Source: Pseudoclavibacter sp. 13-3 (lineage in GTDB: Bacteria; Actinomycetota; Actinomycetes; Actinomycetales; Microbacteriaceae). Taken from it: a DNA stretch of 64,000 nucleotides. Position 1 is the stretch's first letter. Every line of letters begins with the position of its first letter. The notes beneath the pieces are model-generated. The model saw only the letters and a list, made by a program, of their open reading frames with translations, did no database searches and had not been told where the DNA came from. The translations under genes were made by a program, and so were the position numbers. Location of the stretch: the NCBI RefSeq assembly GCF_021168475.1, contig NZ_JAJOZT010000004.1, forward strand, positions 237,271 to 301,270, given 5' to 3'. Positions 29,185-36,450 of this stretch are shown here, one piece after another.

Positions 29185-29918
29185 GCGTTCTCCTCTCGGG
29201 CTGCGCTCGTCAGCTCTGCAAGATCGTTCACGACCAGATCGGCACCGGCCTCGAGGAGCGCGTCCCGGCCGGCACCCCGGTTCACTCCGATCACGGGGTG
29301 GAATCCTCCGGCGCGACCGGCTGCGACGCCGGAGAGCGCGTCTTCGACGACTGCGGTGCCGCGTGGATCGACGTCGAGCATGCGTGCTCCCTCCAGGTAG
29401 GTGTCCGGCGCGGGCTTGCCCGGCAGCCCTGCAGCAGCGGCATGCACGCCGTCCACGATCACGGGAAAGTTCCCGTCGAGGCCGGCTGCCGAGAGAACGC
29501 GGCGGGCGTTGCGCGAGCTGGAGACCACGCCGACCGGCACGCGAGCTGCGCGAAGCTCTTCGAGCAGAGCGACCGACCCGGGGTAGGCCTGCACGCCGTC
29601 GGCCGCCAGCACGGCGGTGAACAGGTCGTTCTTCATGTTGCCGAGGCTGCACACGGTGTCGAGCCCCGGTTCGTCTTCGGGGGTTCCGATGGGCAGCGTC
29701 AGCTTGCGGGACGCGAGCACGGCGGCGACGCCCTCGTAGCGTGGCCGTCCGTCGACATATCGCAGATAATCGTCGGCCGTGTAGTCGGGGCTCACGCCAT
29801 AGTGCGCGAACACAGTCTCGAAGAGCCGTCGCCACGCCCGCTCGTGCACCAGGGCAGTCGGCGTCAGCACACCGTCGAGGTCGAAGAGCACGGCCTGCGC
29901 CTGTTGAATGATCGTCAC
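29181..29918 (-). CDS. Beta-phosphoglucomutase-like HAD hydrolase
   Basis: 245-residue HAD protein with a helical cap. FDLDGVLTPT at the N-terminus carries the nucleophile and the general acid; VVSSSRNARRVL is motif 2, GKPAPDTYLEGARML has the Lys, and VVEDALSGV the acidic pair. This is the beta-phosphoglucomutase pattern, which turns beta-glucose 1-phosphate into glucose 6-phosphate and so completes the pathway begun by the coupled GH65 enzyme. The GTG at 29918 places the nucleophile at the usual distance; an in-frame TTG at 29975 is the alternative. Neither start has a well-spaced ribosome site. Confidence 0.85.
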   Translation of the reverse strand: MTIIQQAQAVLFDLDGVLTPTALVHERAWRRLFETVFAHYGVSPDYTADDYLRYVDGRPRYEGVAAVLASRKLTLPIGTPEDEPGLDTVCSLGNMKNDLFTAVLAADGVQAYPGSVALLEELRAARVPVGVVSSSRNARRVLSAAGLDGNFPVIVDGVHAAAAGLPGKPAPDTYLEGARMLDVDPRGTAVVEDALSGVAAGRAGGFHPVIGVNRGAGRDALLEAGADLVVNDLAELTSAAREENA

Positions 29919-30274
29919 CCTTCCAAGAGTACCGACGTCGTGGGCCAGACACGTGCTGAGAATCACTTCACGCAATGGTTACACCGATTTCTTCTGCCGC
30001 ATACAGTGCAGTCGATAGTCTGCGTGAAAGCCCGTGCTCGTCGGCAGCTCCCCGTACTGACCGCCCCCCCTCTGATCCGTCCACTGTTTTCCACTCGGTC
30101 AACCCGCAGTCGTCCGAGTGCTCCCGGGTGGGTCTCTCCACCCGTGACCGGCATCTGCGAACGGCCGTGTGATCGGCTGCGGCTCGCCCGTCAGCAGGTG
30201 CCTCGCGGCACAGATGTCCGAACCCTCTGTGCGGCACCCCATCCTCGCTGCCCGACCCTGTTTGGAGGCGTTCC
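29919..30274. other. Noncoding gap upstream of the GT2-STAS gene
   Basis: 356 bp between divergent genes. No frame has plausible coding character. A 7-bp hairpin with a 6-nt loop lies at 30125-30144, and GGAGG at 30264-30268 serves the GT2 start. The part near 29980-30010 is lower in GC and probably holds promoters. I compared it by eye with c-di-GMP riboswitch motifs and see no match. A 5' leader of up to 250 nt is possible. Confidence 0.5.
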
Positions 30275-32665
30275 ATGTCCCCCACTCGTCTGCTGTTCGC
30301 ACGTCTGATCGCCATCCTCGTCGCCGGTTTCGGCATGTCATACATCGTCTGGCGCTGGTCTGAGACCATCGCCTGGTCGGCCGCGTGGCTGGCCGTCCCC
30401 CTGGTCGTCGCCGAGACCTACTACCTCGCAGAGTCCCTGCTCTACGCGCTGACGATGTGGAACGCCAGGCGTCGCCCGAGGGCGCCTGCCGCTCCGGAGG
30501 GACGAACCGTCGACATCTTCATCACGACGTACAACGAACCACTCGACCTCGTGCTGCGCACGGCCATCGCCGCCCAGGCGATCCGCTATCCGCACCAGAC
30601 CTGGATTCTGGATGACGGCGACCGGTCGGAGTTCCGGCTCGCGGCACGGCGCATCGGCGTGGGCTACATCACCAGGGGTCCCGAGTGGGCGGGCCGCCCT
30701 CGCCTCGCCAAAGCGGGAAATATCAACAACGCGCTCTTCCGCACCGACGGGGAGTTCTTCGCCGTGCTCGACGCTGATCAGGTGCCCTCCCCCGATTTCC
30801 TGGACGCAGTGCTCGGATACTTCGCCGACGACCGGGTCGCATTCGTGCAGACTCCGCAGGAGTTCTGGAACATCGGGCGCAGGGATCCCTTGGGCAGCCG
30901 CGCCGAGCTGTTCTATGGTCCCATTCAGCAGGGCAAGGACGGCTGGGACGCGGCGTTCTTCTGCGGCTCGAACGCGGTGCTGCGCCGTGAGGCGGTCATG
31001 GCGCTCGGGCTCAGCCGCATGCCGTCGCGGGCCCGTGTGCGCATCCGTCGTCACCTGCGTCGTTCACGACACCAGCTGACCGCGCTGCGATCGTCGGTGC
31101 GCACGAGCGATCCCGCGGCAGCGCACGTGCTCACCGATGTGCTCGCCGCGATCGACGAGGCGGGCAGATCTCTGCGCCGGGCACATCCGCTGGCGGCGGT
31201 GGTGCTGAGGTTCCGGGCGCGCGTGCAGGCCGCGCACAGCACCGATCTGTCGCTGCCCTTCGCCGTCGAGGAGGTGCTCGCCGGCGTGCTGCAGCGCATG
31301 ACGGTCACGCGCAGCGACTCCGCACTCGCGGTCCAGCCGGTGCGCACCACCTCGATCACCGAGGATATGGCGACGGCGATGCATCTGCACGCTCTCGGCT
31401 GGTCCAGCGTCTTCCATGACGAGGTGCTGGTGCGCGGCCTCGCCCCGGAGCACATCCGCGACGCGATCGCCCAGCGGCACCGGTGGGCGACCGGCACCAT
31501 GCAGGTGTTCTTCACCCAGAATCCCCTGTTCGTCCGTGGCCTCTCCACGGGTCAGCGACTGATGTACCTGGCGACCATGACGAGCTATCTGAGCGGGTTC
31601 GCGGCGGTTGCCCTGCTGAGCGCCCCGATCGTGTTCCTCACCACGGGCATCGCGCCGATGGAGGCGAGCGCACTCGACTTCGCCGTGCGGTTCGTGCCGC
31701 TCTTCGTGCTCTGCCAGCTGCTGTTCCTCGTCTCTGGATGGCGCAGACGAGGGCTCTGGCGCGGGCAGCAGCTCTCGATCGCGCTCTTTCCCACCTGGAT
31801 CCGAGCGTCAGTCGACGGCCTGCTCTCCGCGGTGGCGGGGCGACCCGTCCAGTTCACCGTCACACCGAAGTCGAGCAGCGGTGCCGATCGCAGCGGTCTC
31901 CGTGCGGTGACACCGCAGCTGGTGGTCCTGGGGCTGCTGCTCACGGCAGGCCTGGTCGGAGGAATCCGTCTGATCACCGGGGCGACCGATCTGCAGGCCT
32001 CGCTGCTGGCCTTCGGGTGGACGGCACTGGACGTCGTGCTCCTCTCCGTCGTCATCGGTGCGGCACGCTACCGTGGACCTGACCCGACGACTGTGCGCGA
32101 GCCCTCATCCGCAGAAGACGCCCTCTTCGCCGACATCGTGGCCAGAACCGCCAGTCGACAGCATGGTGCGGAAGGCCCATCGCACAGCGGATTCGCCGCT
32201 GCCGTCGAGCCCTGCTCTCCCGGATCGGCCACGTCGCTCGAAGGGCCTGTGACCGTTCGTTCCGATGCTGTGGTCTTCAGGCCAGACGCCGTCACGCTCG
32301 ACTCACGCGCCGCGCTGCGACTGCGCAACGAGATCGCCGGTTTCCTCGACGGCGACCGCCTGGTGCTCGTCGACGTCGCAGGAGTCGAGAGGGTCACCCC
32401 GGCAGGGCTCGCGGGAATGCTGCAGCTGCTCCATCTCGTGCGCGCTGAGGGTGCCGATCTCCGTCTGTTCGGCATCTCTGCGGCGATGCGGCGAGCGCAT
32501 GAGGCCTATCGGCTGAATCTGCTCACCCCGATTCACCGGCACGAGCGCGACGCACTGTGCTGGGTGCCTGCACCGGTGCCGCTGGAGAAGACGGCGGCTC
32601 GCCGTCTTCTCCAGCACACGGACGGTGCACGCCCTCGGAGCGCGCGGAGGGACCATGGACAGTGA
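30275..32665 (+). CDS. Cellulose-synthase-like GT2 with catalytic insertion and C-terminal STAS-like domain
   Basis: 796-residue processive membrane glycosyltransferase. Two N-terminal hydrophobic segments (about 5-25 and 33-60) precede a GT2 domain with the full catalytic set: DDG at 113-115, DAD at 166-168, FCGSNAVLRR at 229-238, TED at 362-364 with the base Asp 364, and QRHRW at 400-404. Further membrane segments follow (about 430-487 and 550-597), with QFTVTPK at 526-532 matching the FxVTxK motif of BcsA. Two points are unusual. Between FCGSNAVLRR and TED there are about 123 residues against about 25 in BcsA, an Arg- and Ala-rich helical insertion. There is no PilZ; residues about 655-760 instead resemble a STAS (anti-anti-sigma) domain. 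The usual STAS phosphoserine position is Ala 710. GGAGG lies 6 nt before the ATG. The product is a beta-glycan of unknown type. Confidence 0.82.
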   Translation: MSPTRLLFARLIAILVAGFGMSYIVWRWSETIAWSAAWLAVPLVVAETYYLAESLLYALTMWNARRRPRAPAAPEGRTVDIFITTYNEPLDLVLRTAIAAQAIRYPHQTWILDDGDRSEFRLAARRIGVGYITRGPEWAGRPRLAKAGNINNALFRTDGEFFAVLDADQVPSPDFLDAVLGYFADDRVAFVQTPQEFWNIGRRDPLGSRAELFYGPIQQGKDGWDAAFFCGSNAVLRREAVMALGLSRMPSRARVRIRRHLRRSRHQLTALRSSVRTSDPAAAHVLTDVLAAIDEAGRSLRRAHPLAAVVLRFRARVQAAHSTDLSLPFAVEEVLAGVLQRMTVTRSDSALAVQPVRTTSITEDMATAMHLHALGWSSVFHDEVLVRGLAPEHIRDAIAQRHRWATGTMQVFFTQNPLFVRGLSTGQRLMYLATMTSYLSGFAAVALLSAPIVFLTTGIAPMEASALDFAVRFVPLFVLCQLLFLVSGWRRRGLWRGQQLSIALFPTWIRASVDGLLSAVAGRPVQFTVTPKSSSGADRSGLRAVTPQLVVLGLLLTAGLVGGIRLITGATDLQASLLAFGWTALDVVLLSVVIGAARYRGPDPTTVREPSSAEDALFADIVARTASRQHGAEGPSHSGFAAAVEPCSPGSATSLEGPVTVRSDAVVFRPDAVTLDSRAALRLRNEIAGFLDGDRLVLVDVAGVERVTPAGLAGMLQLLHLVRAEGADLRLFGISAAMRRAHEAYRLNLLTPIHRHERDALCWVPAPVPLEKTAARRLLQHTDGARPRSARRDHGQ
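32581..32615. repeat. Perfect 15-bp inverted repeat inside the 3' end of the GT2-STAS gene
   Basis: Arms 32581-32595 and 32601-32615 with loop GGCTC. It is terminator-like but lies within codons for the tail after the STAS-like domain, 51 nt before the stop and 85 bp before the end of the convergent GH26 gene. It may act as an embedded terminator for either strand. Confidence 0.55.
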
Positions 32666-32699
32666 GCGCCATCGCCGCGGACGTCTGCAGAGACACCGT

Positions 32700-33737
32700 T
32701 CAGGTGTGCTCGCCGAGCGCCCGCCGGAACGCCTCGGCGCTCTCTGGTCGGGAGTCCAGGCGCCAGTCGCGCTCCTTGTCCATCTGAAACCAGACGAGAC
32801 CGGCCAGGCGCTCCTGGTTCGCGGCCAGGCGCATCAGCGAGTCGATCCAGGCGGCCTTGCGGCGCGTCTCGGATGCGTCCTCGGCGCAGCCGGTCTCGGA
32901 GATCAGGAGTGGGGCGGTCGTCTGCAGCTCCCGCAGCTCGTCGAGCGACGATCCGAACAGCTCTCCCGGCTCCGTCCAGTGGTGTCCCTCGCCGTCGCCC
33001 CAGTTGTATCCGCTCACGCCGATGAGGTCGACGGCGTCCGCGCCGGGGAACGTGTCGGAGATCGGGGTCGTCACTCCCTCGACCGCGACGTTCGGCGCCC
33101 AGAACAGCTGCACGTTGCCGGCGTCGTGTTCGTCCAGGATTCGGGCCAGACGAAGCCAGACCTGCACGAATTCGTCGGCCGTGTTTCCGTTGACGCCCAC
33201 TGCCCACGGGTACCAGTTCGCGTTCATCTCATGGGCGAAGCGCAGGATGATCGGCGTCTCGAGCCCGGCGAGCGTCTGCGCCCAGCGGTGCAGCGCCACG
33301 TCGTGATCGCCTGCGGCCAGGCTGCGCAACGCGTATGCCGGCTGGTCAGTGCCGGCTTCGGGCACCCACGGCTCCAGCGAGACGATCGGGGTTGCTCCAC
33401 GGGCGGCGTCTTCACGAATGCCGTCGACGGGCACGCGCTCGTTCAGGGCGACGAACCGCATGAGGTAGTCGGGGGTGGCTCCCGCCACATCGACCACGTG
33501 CTCGTAGGTGCTCGACGGCTGCCCGTCGTCTGGCAGGAAGACTCCCCAGCGGAGCTCATGCGCAGACTCGTCTCCCCCGCCGCCGGGCTGCGATGCCGCC
33601 GGCTCGGACGCGGCCGTCCCGCCGCGCGGCAAGGAGTCGCAGCCGACCAGCAGCATGGTGCCTGTCAGAAGGCCGGCCGCGACCGACAGCAGCGCCGACG
33701 AACGGTGCCGGCCTTCAGGCTTGTTGGCGCTCCGCAT
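32700..33737 (-). CDS. GH26-type beta-glycanase lipoprotein
   Basis: 345-residue predicted lipoprotein. The N-terminus has Arg residues, a hydrophobic stretch and the lipobox LVGC with Cys 33, then a Ser/Gly/Ala linker to about residue 60. The rest is a GH26-like (beta/alpha)8 domain: RFAHEMNANWYPW places the acid/base Glu at 170 and LLISETGCA the nucleophile at 281, with LFWAPN and GVSGYNWG between. GH26 enzymes cut beta-1,4-mannan, beta-1,3-xylan or mixed beta-1,3/1,4-glucans. AGGAGG lies 6 nt before the ATG. It converges with the GT2-STAS gene (34 bp) and diverges from a second GH26 gene, suggesting trimming of the polymer outside the membrane. Confidence 0.8.
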   Translation of the reverse strand: MRSANKPEGRHRSSALLSVAAGLLTGTMLLVGCDSLPRGGTAASEPAASQPGGGGDESAHELRWGVFLPDDGQPSSTYEHVVDVAGATPDYLMRFVALNERVPVDGIREDAARGATPIVSLEPWVPEAGTDQPAYALRSLAAGDHDVALHRWAQTLAGLETPIILRFAHEMNANWYPWAVGVNGNTADEFVQVWLRLARILDEHDAGNVQLFWAPNVAVEGVTTPISDTFPGADAVDLIGVSGYNWGDGEGHHWTEPGELFGSSLDELRELQTTAPLLISETGCAEDASETRRKAAWIDSLMRLAANQERLAGLVWFQMDKERDWRLDSRPESAEAFRRALGEHT

Positions 33738-33780
33738 CTCGCCCCTCCTCTCGCCGCATTCGATTGCATTGGAGTCTGAC

Positions 33781-35004
33781 ATGAACACGACGCAGAATCG
33801 ACCCCGGCGACGCGGCCGCGCTCGCGCATCCGTCATCGTGCCGGTGATCCTGATGGCGATGTCCGCCACCGGCATCACTCTCGGAATGCGCCAGGCGATG
33901 CCTCCCGAGCCCACCGCGGAGCAGTGCGCCATCAGCGATCGCGACGTGCTCGCAGACGTCGACGGCGGCGTGCTGCTCGGAGTGAATCTCGACTGGGAGG
34001 CGAACTCCCTGGCCGAGCATCGTGAGGCCCTCGCCCACGACCCGGCGGTGGTCGTGCAGTTCACCGACATTCCCTACGACGATCAGACCTGGCAGCACAC
34101 GGCGGATGCCGCCGCCCAGGTGAGAAAGATCGGTGGTGTGCTTCTGCTCACCCTCGAACCGCACGGCGGTCTCACCACGCTGAGCGAGCCGGTCGTGGAC
34201 CGGCTCGTCACCGATCTGGCCGCGCTCAACGACTCCGGGGTGCCGGTGGTCGTCAGGCTGGCGCACGAGATGAACGGGTCCTGGTACTCCTGGGGGCAGC
34301 AGCCCACGGCCTATCGCGAGGTGTTCCGACGAGTCGCCGAATCCGTGCACGAGGGAGCGCCCGGCAGCGCGATGATGTGGGCACCCAACTACGGCGGCGG
34401 GTATCCGTTCGTCGGCGGTCAGTACGCGGCGGTGCCCGGCAGTGCTGACCATCATCTGCTCGACACCGACGCAGACGGGGCGATCACGATGCACGATGAT
34501 CCGTACGCCCCGTACTACCCGGGTGACGACGTCGTGGACTGGGCGGGGGTGTCGTTGTACCACTGGGGCAACCAGCGCCCGTGGGGCGACAACGACCCCT
34601 TGGTCGAGACCACGAAGTTCGCCGACATGCTCACCGGCTCATACCATGGCACGGCTGGCGACGACTCCATGCTTCCTGACTTCTACGAGGTCTACGGCGA
34701 GCGGCATGGCAAGCCGATCGCCGTTCCGGAGACCGCGGCCATCTACACCCCCTCACGCGCCGGAGAGGATGAGCTCAGCGTCAAGCAGGCTTGGTGGTCG
34801 CAGGTGTTCGCCGACGGCCTGCACGAGCGATATCCGAAGATTCGCATGATCAACTGGTTCGAGTGGCGCAAGTTCGAGATCGAGATCAACGACATCGTCG
34901 ACTGGCGTGCGTCCGGATCCGAACCGGTGCGCCAGGCATTCCTCGCAGACCTGCCCGACTGGCTGCTCTACGCCGACGAGCTCGGCACCTGCCGAGAGCG
35001 GTGA
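33781..35004 (+). CDS. Membrane-anchored GH26-type beta-glycanase with EF-hand-like loop
   Basis: 407-residue protein with a basic N-terminus and one hydrophobic segment (about residues 17-36) and no lipobox, so either an anchor or a signal peptide. The GH26-like domain has RLAHEMNGSWYSWG with acid/base Glu 163, MMWAPNYGG, and IAVPETAA with the likely nucleophile Glu 317. Residues 228-239 (DTDADGAITMHD) fit the spacing of an EF-hand calcium loop, with acidic residues at positions 1, 3, 5 and 12; the sister GH26 lacks it. GGAG lies 6 nt before the ATG. Only 43 bp separate its start from that of the divergent sister. Probably acts on the polysaccharide made by the GT2-STAS protein; inference. 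Confidence 0.8.
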   Translation: MNTTQNRPRRRGRARASVIVPVILMAMSATGITLGMRQAMPPEPTAEQCAISDRDVLADVDGGVLLGVNLDWEANSLAEHREALAHDPAVVVQFTDIPYDDQTWQHTADAAAQVRKIGGVLLLTLEPHGGLTTLSEPVVDRLVTDLAALNDSGVPVVVRLAHEMNGSWYSWGQQPTAYREVFRRVAESVHEGAPGSAMMWAPNYGGGYPFVGGQYAAVPGSADHHLLDTDADGAITMHDDPYAPYYPGDDVVDWAGVSLYHWGNQRPWGDNDPLVETTKFADMLTGSYHGTAGDDSMLPDFYEVYGERHGKPIAVPETAAIYTPSRAGEDELSVKQAWWSQVFADGLHERYPKIRMINWFEWRKFEIEINDIVDWRASGSEPVRQAFLADLPDWLLYADELGTCRER

Positions 35005-35028
35005 GCCCGGGAACGGTGCCAGAGAGAC

Positions 35029-35078
35029 GATGAGAGGAGGGTCGGCTCCGCGTCTGCGGTGCCGACCCTCCTCTCATC
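35029..35078. terminator. 18-bp hairpin between the GH26 gene and ahpD
   Basis: Perfect arms 35029-35046 and 35061-35078, loop 14 nt. It sits between convergent genes, so it probably terminates both, and marks the right border of the polysaccharide locus. Confidence 0.75.
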
Positions 35079-35122
35079 CGACCTGATGGTCCAGTCGATC
35101 GCGCGCGAATCCGTACTGCTGG

Positions 35123-35656
35123 TCAGGCCTCGACGGTCTCGGCGAGCGTGATCGCCTGACCGATGCCCGACATCACTGCGGCGATGCGCAGCGTCTCATA
35201 GACCTGTTCGCGCGAGATGCCCTCGCGACGCACCGTCGCCTCATGAGCGTCGAGGCACTGCTCGCAGCCGTTGATCGCCGAGACGGCCAGCGACCAGAGC
35301 TCGAAGTCTGCCTTGGCGACGCCTCCGGCCGACCCGATGATGTTCATGCGCAGCCCGGCGCGCAGATCGTCGTAGGCGCCGTGCAGAAAGTGGCGGGCAC
35401 GGTAGAACACGTTGTTCATGCCCATGATCGAGGCCGCACCGAGCGCCGCTTTCAGCGCCGTCTCGTCGAGGTGCTCTTTGGCCTCGCTGACGACCTCGAC
35501 GATGACCGACTCGACTCGGGTCGCCGCAGCGGTGGCCGCCATCGCGCCCCAGAGCTGCTGCTCGGTCAGCGTCGAGTCACGCAGCAACGTGCCGATGTTG
35601 AGCTTGAGGTCTTTTGCGTAGTCGGGCAGCGCATTCTTCAGGTTCTCGATGGCCAT
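35123..35656 (-). CDS. ahpD: Alkyl hydroperoxide reductase AhpD
   Basis: 177-residue AhpD (carboxymuconolactone decarboxylase-like fold), the thiol partner that re-reduces AhpC in actinobacteria. The active site CEQCLDAHE has Cys 131, Cys 134 and His 138. Its ATG shares one base with the AhpC stop (TGATG at 35654-35658), so the two are translated together, as in Mycobacterium. Confidence 0.95.
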   Translation of the reverse strand: MAIENLKNALPDYAKDLKLNIGTLLRDSTLTEQQLWGAMAATAAATRVESVIVEVVSEAKEHLDETALKAALGAASIMGMNNVFYRARHFLHGAYDDLRAGLRMNIIGSAGGVAKADFELWSLAVSAINGCEQCLDAHEATVRREGISREQVYETLRIAAVMSGIGQAITLAETVEA

Positions 35657-36237
35657 CAGTGCACCAGCTCGTGGAATGCGTCGATGGTGGCTGCGCCCTT
35701 CTTCCAGTTGCAGGCGCAGAGCTCATCGGACTGCAGCGCGTCGAGCTGACGCAGCACCTCATCGGTGTTGCGACCGACTGAGCCTGCGTCGACCATCACG
35801 AACTGAATGGTGTTGTTCGGGTCGATGATGAACGTGGCGCGGTCGGCGACTCCATCGCTGTTGAGCACGCCGGTGGCCGTGACCAGTTCGCGCTTGATGT
35901 CGCTGGCCATCACGAAGGGCAGGTCGCGCAGGTCTTCATGCGACCGACGCCAAGCGTAGTGCGTGTACTCGTTGTCGACCGAGGCGCCGATCACCTCGGT
36001 GTCGCGATCTGCGAAGTCGTCGTGCAGCTTGCCGAAGGCGGCGATCTCGGTCGGGCAGACGAAGGTGAAGTCCTTCGGCCAGAAGAAGACGACGCGCCAC
36101 TTTCCGGGGTTGTCCTTCGATGAGACCGTGGTGAAGAAGTCTTCAGGCTTGTTCGCCTCGACCTTGCTCAGGTCGCCGGGCACCACGCCCGTGAGTTCGT
36201 AATCAGGGAACTGATCGCCGATCGTCAGTACAGACAT
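35656..36237 (-). CDS. ahpC: Peroxiredoxin AhpC
   Basis: 193-residue typical 2-Cys peroxiredoxin reducing hydroperoxides and peroxynitrite. The peroxidatic Cys 61 is in FTFVCPTE. The C-terminal ELCACNW has Cys 174 and 176, the extra Cys pair known from actinobacterial AhpC that works with AhpD. The ATG at 36237 has GGAGGAA 7 nt upstream; the frame extends five codons further to an unsupported ATG. A low-GC promoter region lies upstream. No oxyR is adjacent. Confidence 0.95.
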   Translation of the reverse strand: MSVLTIGDQFPDYELTGVVPGDLSKVEANKPEDFFTTVSSKDNPGKWRVVFFWPKDFTFVCPTEIAAFGKLHDDFADRDTEVIGASVDNEYTHYAWRRSHEDLRDLPFVMASDIKRELVTATGVLNSDGVADRATFIIDPNNTIQFVMVDAGSVGRNTDEVLRQLDALQSDELCACNWKKGAATIDAFHELVH

Positions 36238-36311
36238 TCCGTGTTCCTCCATCTCTGTGGCGCGGCGTCACTCTGTACGACGTCGCACCGGGGCGGCCCG
36301 TTCGGGTCGTC

Positions 36312-36340
36312 GACTTATTTTGCCTGGATCAAATATACAA
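36312..36340 (-). promoter_or_regulatory. Candidate ahpC promoter
   Basis: On the minus strand TTGTAT (36335-36340) is separated by 17 nt from TAAGTC (36312-36317), within the only AT-rich patch of the 213-bp gap between ahpC and the helicase gene. It would give a leader of about 65-70 nt. No clear OxyR box was recognised. Confidence 0.4.
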
Positions 36341-36450
36341 CATCTGTTGGGGAGCGGAGAGACGGATCGACGAACGCTCGACGAACCGCGGTCTCACGGG
36401 CTCCGCACGCGGGCCAACACGGTGACGTGCAGCTCAGCCGCTCTCCGAGG

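Noticed and set aside
29919..30274. Possible c-di-GMP or other riboswitch upstream of the GT2-STAS gene
   Set aside because: The conserved core sequences of the c-di-GMP-I and c-di-AMP classes are not present; only a small 7-bp hairpin was seen.
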